A DNA stretch of 64,000 nt from Iodobacter fluviatilis (GCF_900451195.1 NZ_UGHR01000006.1:62001-126000); one strand, 5' to 3'; counted from the stretch's first letter, positions 47,557-56,726 are shown. Notes: generated by a model not told the origin, from the sequence alone. A program made the numbers and translations.

Positions 47557-48843
47557 TTATTTTTCCTGACGGATTGTGACTTGAAAACCCTGATCGCTGG
47601 CGAGGGTAATGCTGGCCTGGTGTAATTCTGCAATTCTGTGCACGATGGATAAGCCCAGCCCTGCTCCCGTCTGGCTTTGGCCGGGAGGCCGGTAAAAGCG
47701 CTCACCTAAACGGACCAGTACCTCGGGTGGAACGCCGGGGCCATTGTCGCTAATGCTGATGGCGTTTTGATTGATCTTAATCGTGATGGCCGCATTTTCA
47801 CCCGCATAGCGCTTGGCGTTATCCAGTAAATTACGCAGTAACAGCGCCAGTAATCCTGCATGGCCATGCCATGTCCAAACATTGCCGGTATGTAAGCAGC
47901 TTTGCGGTAGCCCGGCATCTTGTAAGGCCTGCCGGGCAAGCTGAACCATATCGATACTGAGCCCAGTTTTTACTGTTGCATAGTCAAGGCGTGCCAGCTC
48001 TAAAAGTTGTGCGACCAAATGCGTACTGCGATCTACGCCGAGTAGGGCTTGCTTCAATGCTTTCTCACGCGCTTCGGGGCGGGGGCTGCCCTGAGCCAGC
48101 TCGATTTGTACACGCAATCCGGCCAGCGGGGTACGCAGCTCGTGGGCCGCATCTGCAGTAAAACGCCGCTCTTTTTCCAGCGTGTCATTCACCTGGGCAA
48201 AAAGCGTATTGAGCCGGTCGCGCAGCGGGGCAATTTCGCGCGGCACCGGCAGGGTGAGTGCTTCTAGGTTATCAGGCGCGCGGCGGGCTAGCTCGGCATC
48301 GACCGCTTTAAGGGGGAGCAGGCCGTGCCGGATGGCCAGCAATAATAGTGGCAATAAAATCGCGAAGGCCAGCCCTGCAGTCATGCCGACATAGCCGACG
48401 ATTTCGTCGATCAGCTTGTCGCGTTTTTGATGGGGCTCTCCCACAACAAGCTGGCGCTCCTTATCTTGGCGAATGGCAATTTCCCAATGATTGCCGTCGA
48501 GGGTAATGGTGCGCGTTTTTTTTTCGGGCTGGGTCTGAAAAGGCAGGGGATGCTCGTTGCTGGAGACCAGCAGCTTGCCGTCTTTGTTATAAAGGCTAAA
48601 CGCCACCCGGGGCAGATGATCGGGTTTGCGGCGCAGATCAAACTGTAAATCGTCGTCATCCCCTAGGCTTTGCCAGAGTAGGTCGGTATAGACGTAGAGC
48701 TGTTTATCCAGCAGCTCGCTGATTTCATCATGGGTTTCGTAAAGTAAGACGGCGCTGAATGCAGCCCAGGTGAGCGAGGTGAGTAAGAGTACCAGCAGGG
48801 TAAGCCTTGTAGCCAGCGAGGCGCTTTGCAGCCAGCTTTTCAT
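47557..48843 (-). CDS. Sensor histidine kinase (QseC/PmrB-like)
   Basis: Inner-membrane sensor of about 428 residues: helix 1 (about 10-32), periplasmic sensor (about 33-155), helix 2 (about 157-178), HAMP-like linker, HisKA with the phospho-His in F-T-A-D-A-A-H-E-L-R-T-P, and HATPase_c with N-L-L-D-N-A-K-R and D-N-G-P-G-V-P. ATG 48843 overlaps the response-regulator stop (ATGA). The overlap with the CDF gene at the other end suggests a metal- or redox-linked signal. Confidence 0.94.
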   Translation of the reverse strand: MKSWLQSASLATRLTLLVLLLTSLTWAAFSAVLLYETHDEISELLDKQLYVYTDLLWQSLGDDDDLQFDLRRKPDHLPRVAFSLYNKDGKLLVSSNEHPLPFQTQPEKKTRTITLDGNHWEIAIRQDKERQLVVGEPHQKRDKLIDEIVGYVGMTAGLAFAILLPLLLLAIRHGLLPLKAVDAELARRAPDNLEALTLPVPREIAPLRDRLNTLFAQVNDTLEKERRFTADAAHELRTPLAGLRVQIELAQGSPRPEAREKALKQALLGVDRSTHLVAQLLELARLDYATVKTGLSIDMVQLARQALQDAGLPQSCLHTGNVWTWHGHAGLLALLLRNLLDNAKRYAGENAAITIKINQNAISISDNGPGVPPEVLVRLGERFYRPPGQSQTGAGLGLSIVHRIAELHQASITLASDQGFQVTIRQEK

Positions 48844-49505
48844 TCTTTTTCTTCCAAACGCCATCCCAAGTTACGGGCATTGCGTATCACGACATGATTA
48901 AGTTTTTTGCGTAAATGCGAGAGATGGACGTCTAGGGTATTGCTTTCAATATCCTGCTGCCAGCCGTAAAGCTTTTCTTCCAGCTGCGGGCGGGACAAAT
49001 AATGCGGATGGTTCGCCATTAAAAGATGCAGCAGGCGGTATTCCATGGCGGTGAGATTGAGTGTCTGGCCTGCTTGTTGCACCGACTGATGAGCGGGATC
49101 AAGCACCAGATCTTGCCAGCACAGCTCGCCATCATGTTTGCCCTTGCCCCGGCGCACCAGGGCTCTTACCCTAGCGCAAAGCTCGCCAAGTGCAAAAGGC
49201 TTGATCAGATAATCATCCGCGCCTGCATCGAGGCCTTTGATACGATCTTCAATACTGTCTCTGGCTGTGAGCAGCAGTACCGGCAAATGACCGCGCTCAC
49301 GGCGTATCCATGCCAGAAGCTGCAGGCCATCCAAGCGTGGCAGGCCAATATCGAGCACTACGCCATCAAAGCTGTGCTCGGTCATCAGCGCCAATCTTGC
49401 GGATTCTCCATCTTTTAACCAGTCGACTACAAAGCCAGCGTCAGTTAAACCCTCGGCAATGCCATCGCCCAGAAGGGGGTCATCTTCAACCAATAGTAAG
49501 CGCAT
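48840..49505 (-). CDS. OmpR-family response regulator
   Basis: A 221-residue regulator with a receiver domain (E-D-D near the start, phospho-Asp in V-V-L-D-I-G-L-P-R-L-D-G, Lys in L-I-K-P-F-A) and a C-terminal winged helix ending Y-L-S-R-P-Q-L-E-E-K-L-Y-G-W. It is closest in look to QseB/PmrA. It is followed without a gap by the kinase and preceded by the cytochrome b561 gene. Confidence 0.95.
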   Translation of the reverse strand: MRLLLVEDDPLLGDGIAEGLTDAGFVVDWLKDGESARLALMTEHSFDGVVLDIGLPRLDGLQLLAWIRRERGHLPVLLLTARDSIEDRIKGLDAGADDYLIKPFALGELCARVRALVRRGKGKHDGELCWQDLVLDPAHQSVQQAGQTLNLTAMEYRLLHLLMANHPHYLSRPQLEEKLYGWQQDIESNTLDVHLSHLRKKLNHVVIRNARNLGWRLEEKE

Positions 49506-49532
49506 GGAGATCCTTTATATGGCACAGCAGCC

Positions 49533-50075
49533 TCAGCTGTGCTCCTCTTTTATAACGGGAATTTCTGCTCGTTTATAGCCGTGAATCATCGCGGCAGGCA
49601 GGTTTTCTTTATGCCGCCAGCTTTCTATTAGCGCGGCAGCAATATGTAAGCCTACTCCGCTTAATAAAGTGTAAGCCAGAATCTCATGCAGCTCTTCCAG
49701 CCACTCTTCACCAAAAAATGCATCTGTTCCCATCATATAGCCCGTGCCACCCATGGCTAAGACCATGATCAATAAAAACAGCATCATCACGGCTCCTGCT
49801 GGATTGTGGCCCAAAAAACGCGGGTGCTCGCCACGGCGCATGGCTTGTATATACGGAATCACGCGCTTGGGGCTGGGAAACCAATCGCTAAAGCGGGCAT
49901 GGCGGCTGCCAGTAAATCCCCAGATAATGCGGATGCAGACAATGCCCAGCGCCGTATAGCCTGCCCAGCGGTGCCAGATTGCGCCTTCTTCATTCAAAAA
50001 ATTACCTAAAACTGCAATGGCCAGGCTCCAGTGCAAAACGCGCACCAGCGGGTCCCAAACTTTGATTCGATTCAT
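49533..50075 (-). CDS. Cytochrome b561-type membrane protein
   Basis: A 180-residue inner-membrane di-heme b protein with about four helices. Putative heme histidines are in V-L-H-W-S-L-A, I-W-H-R-W-A-G-Y, E-L-H-E-I-L-A and G-L-H-I-A-A-A. It lies between the PepSY gene and the two-component genes, a combination met in other proteobacteria where a b-type cytochrome and PepSY protein accompany a two-component system. Confidence 0.92.
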   Translation of the reverse strand: MNRIKVWDPLVRVLHWSLAIAVLGNFLNEEGAIWHRWAGYTALGIVCIRIIWGFTGSRHARFSDWFPSPKRVIPYIQAMRRGEHPRFLGHNPAGAVMMLFLLIMVLAMGGTGYMMGTDAFFGEEWLEELHEILAYTLLSGVGLHIAAALIESWRHKENLPAAMIHGYKRAEIPVIKEEHS

Positions 50076-50191
50076 GATTGAATCCTTCTCGGCATGATTA
50101 ACAACGCCAGTGTTTGTTTTTGGCAGGCGCTGTTTTTACCGAGAAAGCCCGGCAGAATTACCCAGCGCTAAAACCCTTGCTGCCTCTATTA

Positions 50192-50230
50192 AAAACAAGA
50201 GGAGTGGTCCGTGCCTACTCCTCTTGTTTT
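50192..50230 (-). terminator. Intrinsic terminator between PepSY and cytochrome b561 genes
   Basis: Stem AAAACAAGAGGAGT / ACTCCTCTTGTTTT (14 bp) with an 11-base loop. The U-rich 3' arm is on the minus-strand transcript. It would give more PepSY message than downstream message. Confidence 0.88.
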
Positions 50231-50243
50231 GCCAGCGCGAAAA

Positions 50244-50513
50244 TTAATCACCAATCTCAGATTTAACGATGTCCAGTGTTTTGGTATCGAAATAGACTTC
50301 GGCTTTTTTGCCTTCTTTATTCCAGCCATAGATTTCATAGCATTCGCCGGAAGTTTTGAATTTTTTGATTTTGTAACCCATGGCTACAATTTTGCTTTGG
50401 GCATCACTTGGGCTGAGCCATTCAGCTTTTGGGTGGGGTGTGCAATTTGCACTGGCCATGGTCAGGGAAGAGGTTGCGAGGGTGGCAACTGCAATCAGGG
50501 CGGCGATTTTCAT
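50244..50513 (-). CDS. Small exported PepSY-domain protein
   Basis: An 89-residue periplasmic protein: signal peptide (about 1-22, ending A-S-A), then a single PepSY-type domain (L-S-P-S-D-A-Q-S-K-I-V-A-M-G-Y followed by an edge strand A-E-V-Y-F-D-T-K-T-L-D-I). Two cysteines (Cys24 and one in G-E-C-Y) may be bridged. First gene of the cytochrome/two-component group. A regulatory or metal/redox-sensing role is inferred from neighbours. Confidence 0.87.
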   Translation of the reverse strand: MKIAALIAVATLATSSLTMASANCTPHPKAEWLSPSDAQSKIVAMGYKIKKFKTSGECYEIYGWNKEGKKAEVYFDTKTLDIVKSEIGD

Positions 50514-50617
50514 GGTGTTTCCTTCGTGGAGGTGTGATGAAGAGATTGCATTTCAACACAGCATCATTAAGCGAGACTTAAGCTTGAAGGAATAAATAAA
50601 AATCGCGGCCACATGTT

Positions 50618-51541
50618 TTAGTGCAGGGCTTGATGATCTAAATCAGGCCTTTGGGATGGATCCAGATGCGTCATTAAATTAAGCACCCGGTGCCGCTGCA
50701 TCACACGTTGCCGCGCCTCTACGGCGATATCGTGGCCCGCTTCTACGGTAATCAGCGCTTCTACTTCGATATGTGCATCGACCACAATCATATCGCCCAT
50801 TTTGCGTGTGCGCAGATCGTGCACACCCAGCACGCCCGGCGTGCTTAATAGCGTTTGTTTGATTGCTTGAACTTCGTCGTCGTCGGCGGCTCTGTCCATC
50901 AAATCGTGCAGGGCATCCCAGCTAAAGCGCCAGCCCATTTTGCTGATCATAAAGCCCACTAAGAGCGCCGCAATCGGATCCAGAATCGGGTAGCCCAGCA
51001 AATTACCAATAATGCCGAGGCCCACTACCAGCGACGATGCCGCATCCGAGCGGGCGTGCCAAGCGTTGGCGATCAGCATGCTGGATTTCACCCGCTTGGC
51101 CACACTGAGCATGTATCTAAACAGCAGCTCTTTCGCAATCAGTGCCGTACCTGCTACCCACAGCGCGATGATGTGTACTTTTTGAATGGTTTCAGGTGCT
51201 TCAAGTTTATTAAATGCGGCCCAAAGCATGCCGATCCCCACGGCGAGCAGGATCAGACCAATAATCAGCGAGGCCGCGGTTTCAAAGCGTTGGTGACCAT
51301 AGGGGTGATCTTCATCCGCATCTTTTTTGCTGTGATGCCCAGCAAAAAGCACCACGCCATCGGCCACCAGATCAGAGAGTGAATGAATCCCATCGGCAAT
51401 CAGAGCCTGGGAATGAGCGAACAGGCCCAGTATAATTTGGGCGCTGGCCATTATGATATTGACTAAGACACTGACCCAAGTGCTGCGCGATGCTGCGGCT
51501 GCACGGTCGGGAGTATTTTCGGCAGAGACTTTGCCATTCAT
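50618..51541 (-). CDS. CDF cation efflux protein, FieF-like
   Basis: A 307-residue cation diffusion facilitator with six helices and metal-site segments I-A-D-G-I-H-S-L-S-D and H-A-R-S-D-A-A-S-S, followed by a C-terminal cytosolic domain. The Asp-rich A-site and lack of a His-rich tail distinguish it from the CDF at 46579; iron, manganese or zinc are possible. It lies upstream of the PepSY gene on the same strand, about 100 bp away. Confidence 0.93.
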   Translation of the reverse strand: MNGKVSAENTPDRAAAASRSTWVSVLVNIIMASAQIILGLFAHSQALIADGIHSLSDLVADGVVLFAGHHSKKDADEDHPYGHQRFETAASLIIGLILLAVGIGMLWAAFNKLEAPETIQKVHIIALWVAGTALIAKELLFRYMLSVAKRVKSSMLIANAWHARSDAASSLVVGLGIIGNLLGYPILDPIAALLVGFMISKMGWRFSWDALHDLMDRAADDDEVQAIKQTLLSTPGVLGVHDLRTRKMGDMIVVDAHIEVEALITVEAGHDIAVEARQRVMQRHRVLNLMTHLDPSQRPDLDHQALH

Positions 51542-51753
51542 ATTACTTATCCTTTGCGACGTCTGTTTGGTGGTATCAATTTATTGGCAAATCAGGTGTG
51601 CGCATTGCACCATGGGATGATTAAGCAGAAATTAAGTTTGTGCAGATAATCGCTGTCAGCTTGGGATGAGTATAAATCTTAAAGAACCGTCAGCGCTTGT
51701 TCATACGCAGAAGAGCGGGCTTGGTACAATGGTTCTTTTTATCGGAGACATCC

Positions 51754-51993
51754 ATGTCCAGCCGCCCAGAGCACCAGCAAGCCGCCGATTTAAGCGGCCT
51801 TAATTGCCCGCTGCCTATCTTGCGCACTAAAAAGGCCCTTGCCACGATGCAAAGTGGTGAAGTGCTGCATGTGATCTGTACCGACCCGGCCACACCGACC
51901 GATTTCACCGCGTTTTGCCGTCAGACTGGGCACGAGCTGATCGAGACCTGGCCGCAAGACGATAAATTTCTGTTTTTGATTCGCAAACGCTAA
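51754..51993 (+). CDS. tusA: TusA-family sulfurtransferase
   Basis: A 79-residue sulfur-carrier protein. The catalytic cysteine is in L-N-C-P-L-P-I-L-R-T-K-K-A, with the typical D-P-A-T-P-T-D-F and C-terminal F-L-I-R-K-R. It starts at ATG 51754 with CGGAGA before it; the longer frame from 51697 is not supported. Function is likely persulfide transfer for tRNA thiolation or related sulfur metabolism. Confidence 0.9.
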   Translation: MSSRPEHQQAADLSGLNCPLPILRTKKALATMQSGEVLHVICTDPATPTDFTAFCRQTGHELIETWPQDDKFLFLIRKR

Positions 51994-52060
51994 GCGTCAG
52001 GCCAAACATATTTACCTGCTGATGTTGCGTAGCCTTTGAAAATCGCGGATTAAAAAGTGC

Positions 52061-52122
52061 TAAACCTTAAACCACAGAGAACGCAAAGAGCACAGAGTTT
52101 TACTTTGTGGTTTAAGGTTTTT
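52061..52122. repeat. CACAGAG-type dispersed palindromic repeat, compact copy
   Basis: Left arm TAAACCTTAAACCACAGAG, right arm CTTTGTGGTTTAAGGTTT, with a short centre. The ends are nearly perfect inverted repeats. This compact copy shows the minimal unit. It lies upstream of pyrC. Confidence 0.85.
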
Positions 52123-52168
52123 TCTGCGAAACATCAGTTACTCACTCACAAATACTGAGAATTAAAAT

Positions 52169-53203
52169 ATGAGCAAATCAATCACCATTATTCGCCCTGA
52201 TGACTGGCATCTGCATTTACGCGACGGCGATTTAATGGCTGCCGTTTTACCACACACGGCGACAGAATTTGCCCGCGCCATTGTGATGCCCAATCTTAAA
52301 CCACCTGTCACAACGGTGGATGCGGCCTTTGCTTATCGCCAGCGAATTTTGGAAGCCCTGCCTGCAGGTGTGCAGTTTGAGCCTTTGATGGTCTTGTATC
52401 TTACCGACCACCTAACGCCGGAAGAAGTGGTCAAAGCCAAGCAAAGTGGCTTTGTTAAAGCAGTGAAGCTCTACCCTGCTGGGGCTACAACTAACTCAGA
52501 TTCGGGCGTGACTAACTTCGATAAAGTGATGCCTGCGCTGGAAAAAATGGCCGAGCTGGGCCTGCCTTTCTTAGTGCACGGTGAAGTCACTGATCCGCAG
52601 GTGGATGTGTTTGATCGCGAAGCGGCATTTATTGATAGCGTGCTGATGGTCTTGCAGCAGCGGCTGCCAAAGTTAAAAATCGTGTTTGAACATATCACAA
52701 CCAAACAGGCTGCTGAATATGTCTTAAAGGCTGGGCCAAATATTGCGGCTACAGTGACACCGCAGCATTTGCTGATGAATCGTAATGCTTTGTTTACTGG
52801 CGGAATTCGTCCGCATCATTACTGCTTGCCGGTACTTAAGCGTGAAGAGCACCGTCGTGCCCTATTAGCAGCAGTGACTTCAGGTAGTAAAAAATTCTTC
52901 CTTGGTACCGATAGTGCACCGCACGCTAAACACACCAAGGAAGCGGCCTGTGGTTGCGCAGGTATTTACTCTGCCCATGCCGCTTTGGCTTTATATGCCG
53001 AAGCCTTTGAATCGGTAGGGGCGCTCGATTTACTTGAAGCGTTTGCTTCTAAAAATGGCCCCGCTTTTTATGGCCTGCCAGAAAACACCGACACCGTGAC
53101 CTTGGTAAAAGAAAGCTGGCAGGTGCCAGCCAGCTATCCTTTTGGTGAGCACAATGTGGTGCCTTTACGCGCTGGGGAAGAAATCCATTGGAAGCTGGTT
53201 TGA
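52169..53203 (+). CDS. pyrC: Dihydroorotase
   Basis: Zinc metalloenzyme of pyrimidine synthesis, class II type. The 344 residues match E. coli-type PyrC. Metal-binding segments: D-W-H-L-H-L-R-D-G near the start, [14 protein letters not shown] with the carboxylated Lys, V-H-G-E-V and E-H-I-T-T; catalytic Asp in G-T-D-S-A-P-H. The small membrane-protein gene overlaps its 3' end. Confidence 0.97.
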   Translation: MSKSITIIRPDDWHLHLRDGDLMAAVLPHTATEFARAIVMPNLKPPVTTVDAAFAYRQRILEALPAGVQFEPLMVLYLTDHLTPEEVVKAKQSGFVKAVKLYPAGATTNSDSGVTNFDKVMPALEKMAELGLPFLVHGEVTDPQVDVFDREAAFIDSVLMVLQQRLPKLKIVFEHITTKQAAEYVLKAGPNIAATVTPQHLLMNRNALFTGGIRPHHYCLPVLKREEHRRALLAAVTSGSKKFFLGTDSAPHAKHTKEAACGCAGIYSAHAALALYAEAFESVGALDLLEAFASKNGPAFYGLPENTDTVTLVKESWQVPASYPFGEHNVVPLRAGEEIHWKLV

Positions 53204-53691
53204 AGCCGACTTTAGTGAGCCGGGCAGTTGCCAAGCCCGGCTGGTGGATCTTTGGCGCGGCGATGTTTGCTGCCGCTTGGTGGGGCCAGCCCTTAGTCGA
53301 TTCGGCCCATTTTGAAAATCACTTCTTTGGCGTGTTTTGGTATTCCATGATCGTCTTGGGGCTGATGTTCTGGGCTCTGCCGAGCGAGCAATTTACCGAC
53401 GGCAGCATTCTGGAGCGCCGCACCATGCTGTTGGGGTTGTTGCCGTTATGGCGTAAGCGCGAGGCTATCAGTGGCTTTGAGCGGGTGGAGCTGACGCAAG
53501 AGCCCAATGTTTTTGGTAAAGACAGCGTGTGGCTCAGCCTGATTTCGAGCGAAGATGGCGAGACCACCCGTCGTTTTGTGTTCGCTTATTTCCCAGCCAG
53601 CCAGCGGGGAATCGCTAAAGCACAGCAAATGGCCGGTGATTTATCACAAATAAGCGGATTGCCATTTGCACAAGCAGCCTCAGAGGTGTGA
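53188..53691 (+). CDS. Uncharacterised small membrane protein after pyrC
   Basis: About 167 residues with two hydrophobic segments (about 19-35 and 46-65) and a charged C-terminal domain with alternating strand-like pattern ([13 protein letters not shown] and S-V-W-L-S-L-I-S). I do not recognise the family. The start is TTG at 53188 or TTG at 53200, both inside or touching the end of pyrC, so it is translated from the pyrC message. It ends just before rnpB. Confidence 0.7.
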   Translation: MEAGLKPTLVSRAVAKPGWWIFGAAMFAAAWWGQPLVDSAHFENHFFGVFWYSMIVLGLMFWALPSEQFTDGSILERRTMLLGLLPLWRKREAISGFERVELTQEPNVFGKDSVWLSLISSEDGETTRRFVFAYFPASQRGIAKAQQMAGDLSQISGLPFAQAASEV

Positions 53692-53702
53692 TAATCCGCC
53701 GC

Positions 53703-54139
53703 TGCGGAGCAGGCCAGACAGTCGCTGCCATACTTTTAGGGTATGGGGGAGGAAAGTCCGGGCTCCATAGGGCAGGATGCCGGTTAACGACCGGGCGTTG
53801 CAAGGCGACGGAAAGTGCAACAGAGAGCTGAACCGCCGATGGCCCAAGTTAAAAGCCTTTATTGATACAAGGCCGGATTGGGATCAGGTAAGGGTGAAAA
53901 GGTGTTCCCGTCAGGGATGCAGGCCGCAAGGTTTGTCGGTAAGAGCGCACCGCGGACGTGGTAACACGGACGGCAGGGTAAACCCCATCCGGAGCAAGAC
54001 CAAGCAGTAGACGTTGAGGTGGCCCGCCGAGTCTACGGGTAGGTTGCACGAGCCCAGTAGCAATGCTGGGCCTAGAGGAATGACTGTCACCCTGGGGTAA
54101 CTCAGGGCTACAAAACCCGGCTTATCGGCCGGCTCCGCA
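53703..54139 (+). ncRNA. rnpB: RNase P RNA (M1 RNA), bacterial type A
   Basis: Catalytic RNA of RNase P. The conserved core GAGGAAAGTCCGGGCTCC is at 53749-53766, and the later conserved AGAGGAATGACTG lies near 54074. The ends pair: 5' GCGGAGCAGGCC with 3' GGCCGGCTCCGC. Length of about 437 nt is normal for type A in betaproteobacteria. An intrinsic terminator follows directly. Its 3' end and terminator are repeated at 54316-54377. Boundaries are approximate by a few bases. Confidence 0.95.
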
Positions 54140-54150
54140 ACCCCATAAGT

Positions 54151-54184
54151 AAAAAAGCCGATCTATCCGTAGATCGGCTTTTTT
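54151..54184. terminator. Intrinsic terminator of rnpB
   Basis: Stem AAAAAAGCCGATCTA / TAGATCGGCTTTTTT with loop TCCG. It is perfect and symmetric. Confidence 0.93.
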
Positions 54185-54211
54185 GCGTGCAGCGTATTGA
54201 ATAGCGAAGCC

Positions 54212-54266
54212 TGAATCTTGAACTACAGAGAACACAGAGAGCTCGGAGTTTCACAGAGGAAACCCA
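54212..54266. repeat. CACAGAG-type dispersed repeat, left-half copy
   Basis: Reads 'gaatcttgaactacagag...acacagagag...tcacagagg', the left arm of the family, placed between the two copies of the rnpB 3' end and terminator. Confidence 0.75.
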
Positions 54267-54315
54267 AACGAAAGCGCTTATCTGTCAGACTTGGCAAAAC
54301 GCCGGAACTTGTCTG

Positions 54316-54377
54316 GGCCGGCTCCGCAACCCTATAAGTAAAAAAGCCGATCTATCCGTAGATCGGCTTTTTTTGCG
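54316..54377 (+). repeat. Partial duplication of the rnpB 3' end plus terminator
   Basis: About 61 bp repeating 54127-54187: GGCCGGCTCCGCAACCC, then ATAAGTAAAAAAGCCGATC, the same stem, and one more T. Only one base (c to t in 'ccccat'/'ccctat') and the T-tract length differ. Confidence 0.93.
54340..54374. terminator. Second copy of the rnpB terminator, serving the VOC gene
   Basis: Same stem and loop as at 54151-54184. It lies just downstream of the minus-strand VOC gene and is symmetric, so it can end that transcript. Confidence 0.88.
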
Positions 54378-54393
54378 TTTGAATCGGTCGTGT

Positions 54394-54849
54394 TTACTGA
54401 GTGAAAAATGCCGCAAAGCGCTTATTGATTTCATCTGGGGACACATCTTCAATATGTGTGGCAAGGCTCCAGATATGGCCAAACGGGTCTTTTAATGTGC
54501 CAATTCTATCGCCATAGAACTGATCGCTGATTGCGCGCAGCTCAACTGCACCCCGTTTAATCGCCTGCTCAAAAGCAGTATCAACATTTTCTACATACAG
54601 CATGATGCTGACCGGTGAATTACCCAGAGCTGCAGGGCTTACATAGCCCATATCAGGGTGCTCGTCGGCCAGCATAATGGATGAATCGCCAATTTTAACT
54701 TCGGCGTGAGCTATTTTGCCGCTCGGGTCGGCTAAGCGCATGACTTCTGTGGCGTTAAAGGCGCTTTTATAAAACTCGATCGCGCTCACTGCATCGTTGA
54801 CTATCAAGTAAGGTGTTGCGGTATGGTATCCATGCGGAATGGCGTTCAT
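54394..54849 (-). CDS. VOC (glyoxalase/PhnB-like) family protein
   Basis: About 151 residues with the PhnB-type glyoxalase/bleomycin-resistance fold: H-T-A-T-P-Y-L-I-V-N-D-A near the start, A-I-E-F-Y-K-S-A-F, H-A-E-V-K-I-G-D-S and D-Q-F-Y-G-D-R-I-G-T-L-K-D-P-F-G-H. Metal-ligand histidines appear present, but the substrate is unknown. I start at ATG 54849; a longer frame reaches 54888. It ends at the duplicated rnpB terminator. Confidence 0.9.
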   Translation of the reverse strand: MNAIPHGYHTATPYLIVNDAVSAIEFYKSAFNATEVMRLADPSGKIAHAEVKIGDSSIMLADEHPDMGYVSPAALGNSPVSIMLYVENVDTAFEQAIKRGAVELRAISDQFYGDRIGTLKDPFGHIWSLATHIEDVSPDEINKRFAAFFTQ

Positions 54850-54925
54850 TGCTGCATCCTTGTTCAAAAGTAACTTTACATAGCGCACTTGGGATTAAGT
54901 TGCGCCCTTAACAAGCTGCTTTTTA

Positions 54926-55621
54926 TTAAGCAGCTTGATCTTCACCGCCGATAAAGCGGTAAATCACGGCCCCTAGGATGGCTCCTGCAATCGGGGCAAG
55001 CCAGAATAACCATAGTTGGCCGATTGCAAATTCGCCTGCAAACAGAGCGACAGCAGTGCTGCGGGCTGGGTTCACCGAGGTATTCGTTACAGGAATGCTG
55101 ATCAGGTGAATCAGGGTGAGGCCCAGACCAATAGCGATGGGTGCAAAGCCCTGTGGAGCGCGTTTGTCTGTAGCTCCTAGGATAATGATCAGAAACATCA
55201 TGGTCATGACCACTTCGGTAATCAGTGCTGCTGCCATGGAGAACTTACCTGGCGAGTATTCGCCGTAGCCATTTGAAGCAAAGCCCCCAAGTGTTGTGAA
55301 GTCGGCTTTACCTGTCACTATAAAATAGAGCACCGCTGCAGCCACAATCCCGCCTGCAACCTGGGCAATGATATAAGGGATAAGTTGATTTGCAGGGAAG
55401 CGTTTGGCCGCCCAAAGGCCTATAGAAACTGCAGGGTTAAGATGGCAGCCAGAAATATGGCCTATTGCATAGGCCATGGTTAGAACGGTCAGACCAAAAG
55501 CTAAGGAAACACCCACAAAGCCTATCCCTAGTGCGGGGAAGGCGGCTGCCAAAACGGCACTGCCGCAGCCGCCAAGTACCAGCCAGAAAGTGCCAAAGAA
55601 TTCTGCCGCGTATTTTTGCAT
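54926..55621 (-). CDS. aqpZ: Aquaporin Z
   Basis: Water channel of the MIP family, 231 residues with six helices and the two half-helix motifs [10 protein letters not shown] and T-S-V-N-P-A-R-S-T. The residues around the second NPA motif are typical of water-selective AqpZ rather than glycerol facilitators. I start at ATG 55621; the frame extends six codons upstream. Confidence 0.95.
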   Translation of the reverse strand: MQKYAAEFFGTFWLVLGGCGSAVLAAAFPALGIGFVGVSLAFGLTVLTMAYAIGHISGCHLNPAVSIGLWAAKRFPANQLIPYIIAQVAGGIVAAAVLYFIVTGKADFTTLGGFASNGYGEYSPGKFSMAAALITEVVMTMMFLIIILGATDKRAPQGFAPIAIGLGLTLIHLISIPVTNTSVNPARSTAVALFAGEFAIGQLWLFWLAPIAGAILGAVIYRFIGGEDQAA

Positions 55622-55741
55622 TTCGTGTGTTCCTTTCAATTAGATTACATTTTGAGAGGGCGAATATACAGCTGAGCCCTTGTACGGGTACAGGTAAAAG
55701 TAGCTTGCAACAGCGTTTGATGCGGGTGTTTGTGTTGAAGC

Positions 55742-56317
55742 TCACATATGAGCCGGGTTAATCAGTGAATTTAAAACATGATCCTGCCATTGCCCGGCAA
55801 TTTTTAAGTAAGAACGTGCATAGCCTTCTTTCTCAAAACCTAAGCTTTGCAACAGCTTGGCACTGCGCAAATTATGCGGCAGATGGTTGGCCATAATGCG
55901 GTGCAAATCCCGAGTGCGAAACAGGTGTTCAATCGCCGCACTGAGTGCCTCTTTCATCAGACCTTTACCCTGCGCGCAAGCTGCAAGTGAATAGCCCAAA
56001 TGACAGGCCATAAATGGTCCTTGCACGATATTACTGAAACTACATTGCCCCAGCATTTCAGCACTGTGGGTATCAAGCAAAATCCAGTGAATTGCTGTGC
56101 CCTGCTCAAATTGCAGCCTGGCGTTTTCTAGCCTTAGCTGCCAAGCAAAGGGGGTGAAAAAATCCTCATCCCTTTGCGGGTCCCAAGGGGCAAGATGGCT
56201 GCGGTTTTCTTGCTGGAAGCTGGCCCAAAGCGCTGCCTGTGCAGGCTCAGCCAACACAAGCTTTAAGCGCCCGGTATTAATTTGTTCTATTTCTGGTTTT
56301 TTCTTGCCAAAAATCAT
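55742..56317 (-). CDS. GNAT acetyltransferase, RimJ/RimL type
   Basis: A 191-residue acetyltransferase with the RimJ-like N-terminus (T-G-R-L-K-L-V-L-A-E-P), the acetyl-CoA loop A-Q-G-K-G-L-M-K-E-A near residue 113 and N-L-R-S-A-K-L-L-Q-S-L-G-F-E-K-E-G. Substrate is probably a ribosomal-protein or other N-terminal amine, not determinable here. Its start overlaps the ubiK stop by four bases. Confidence 0.9.
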   Translation of the reverse strand: MIFGKKKPEIEQINTGRLKLVLAEPAQAALWASFQQENRSHLAPWDPQRDEDFFTPFAWQLRLENARLQFEQGTAIHWILLDTHSAEMLGQCSFSNIVQGPFMACHLGYSLAACAQGKGLMKEALSAAIEHLFRTRDLHRIMANHLPHNLRSAKLLQSLGFEKEGYARSYLKIAGQWQDHVLNSLINPAHM

Positions 56318-56574
56318 AGTGCGTCTTGTGGGTTATTGGCGTGGAGTTTGGTTTCCAGCTCGCTGATCCGGGCTTCTAATTCATGCATTTTTTCACGTGT
56401 GCGGGCCAGCACTTCCTGTTGTATTTCGAATTCTTCACGGGTGACCAAATCCATTTTGGTAAAGGCTGAGGCCATCATGGCGCGGGCGTTTTTTTCCATA
56501 TCTTTGGCTGGGCTGGCGGCAATCGCTTCGGTGATTTTGCTGGCGATTTCGTCAAAAAATTTATCTTTAAGCAT
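56314..56574 (-). CDS. ubiK: Ubiquinone biosynthesis accessory factor UbiK
   Basis: An 86-residue YqiC/BMFP-family protein that stimulates aerobic ubiquinone synthesis and associates with membranes. The C-terminal half (about 48-80) is a coiled coil with a clear heptad pattern; the N-terminal half has the family segment F-F-D-E-I-A-S-K-I and A-S-A-F-T-K-M-D-L-V. It is coupled to the following GNAT gene. Confidence 0.92.
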   Translation of the reverse strand: MLKDKFFDEIASKITEAIAASPAKDMEKNARAMMASAFTKMDLVTREEFEIQQEVLARTREKMHELEARISELETKLHANNPQDAL

Positions 56575-56726
56575 GGTGAATATCCTTGGTGTTGTTGCTG
56601 CACCGCATGTGGGGCGGTTGATTGTTCATTCCTGATTCCGTTGTTGCACAGGCAAATGTTGCAGGCTCGCTTTTGAACGGTGTCGGTTTGACTTTTAAGT
56701 TTAGCAGAAGCTTGCCATTTTTAGAT

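Noticed and set aside
53777..54049. Open frames on both strands within rnpB
   Set aside because: They overlap the conserved RNase P RNA core and have no protein features.
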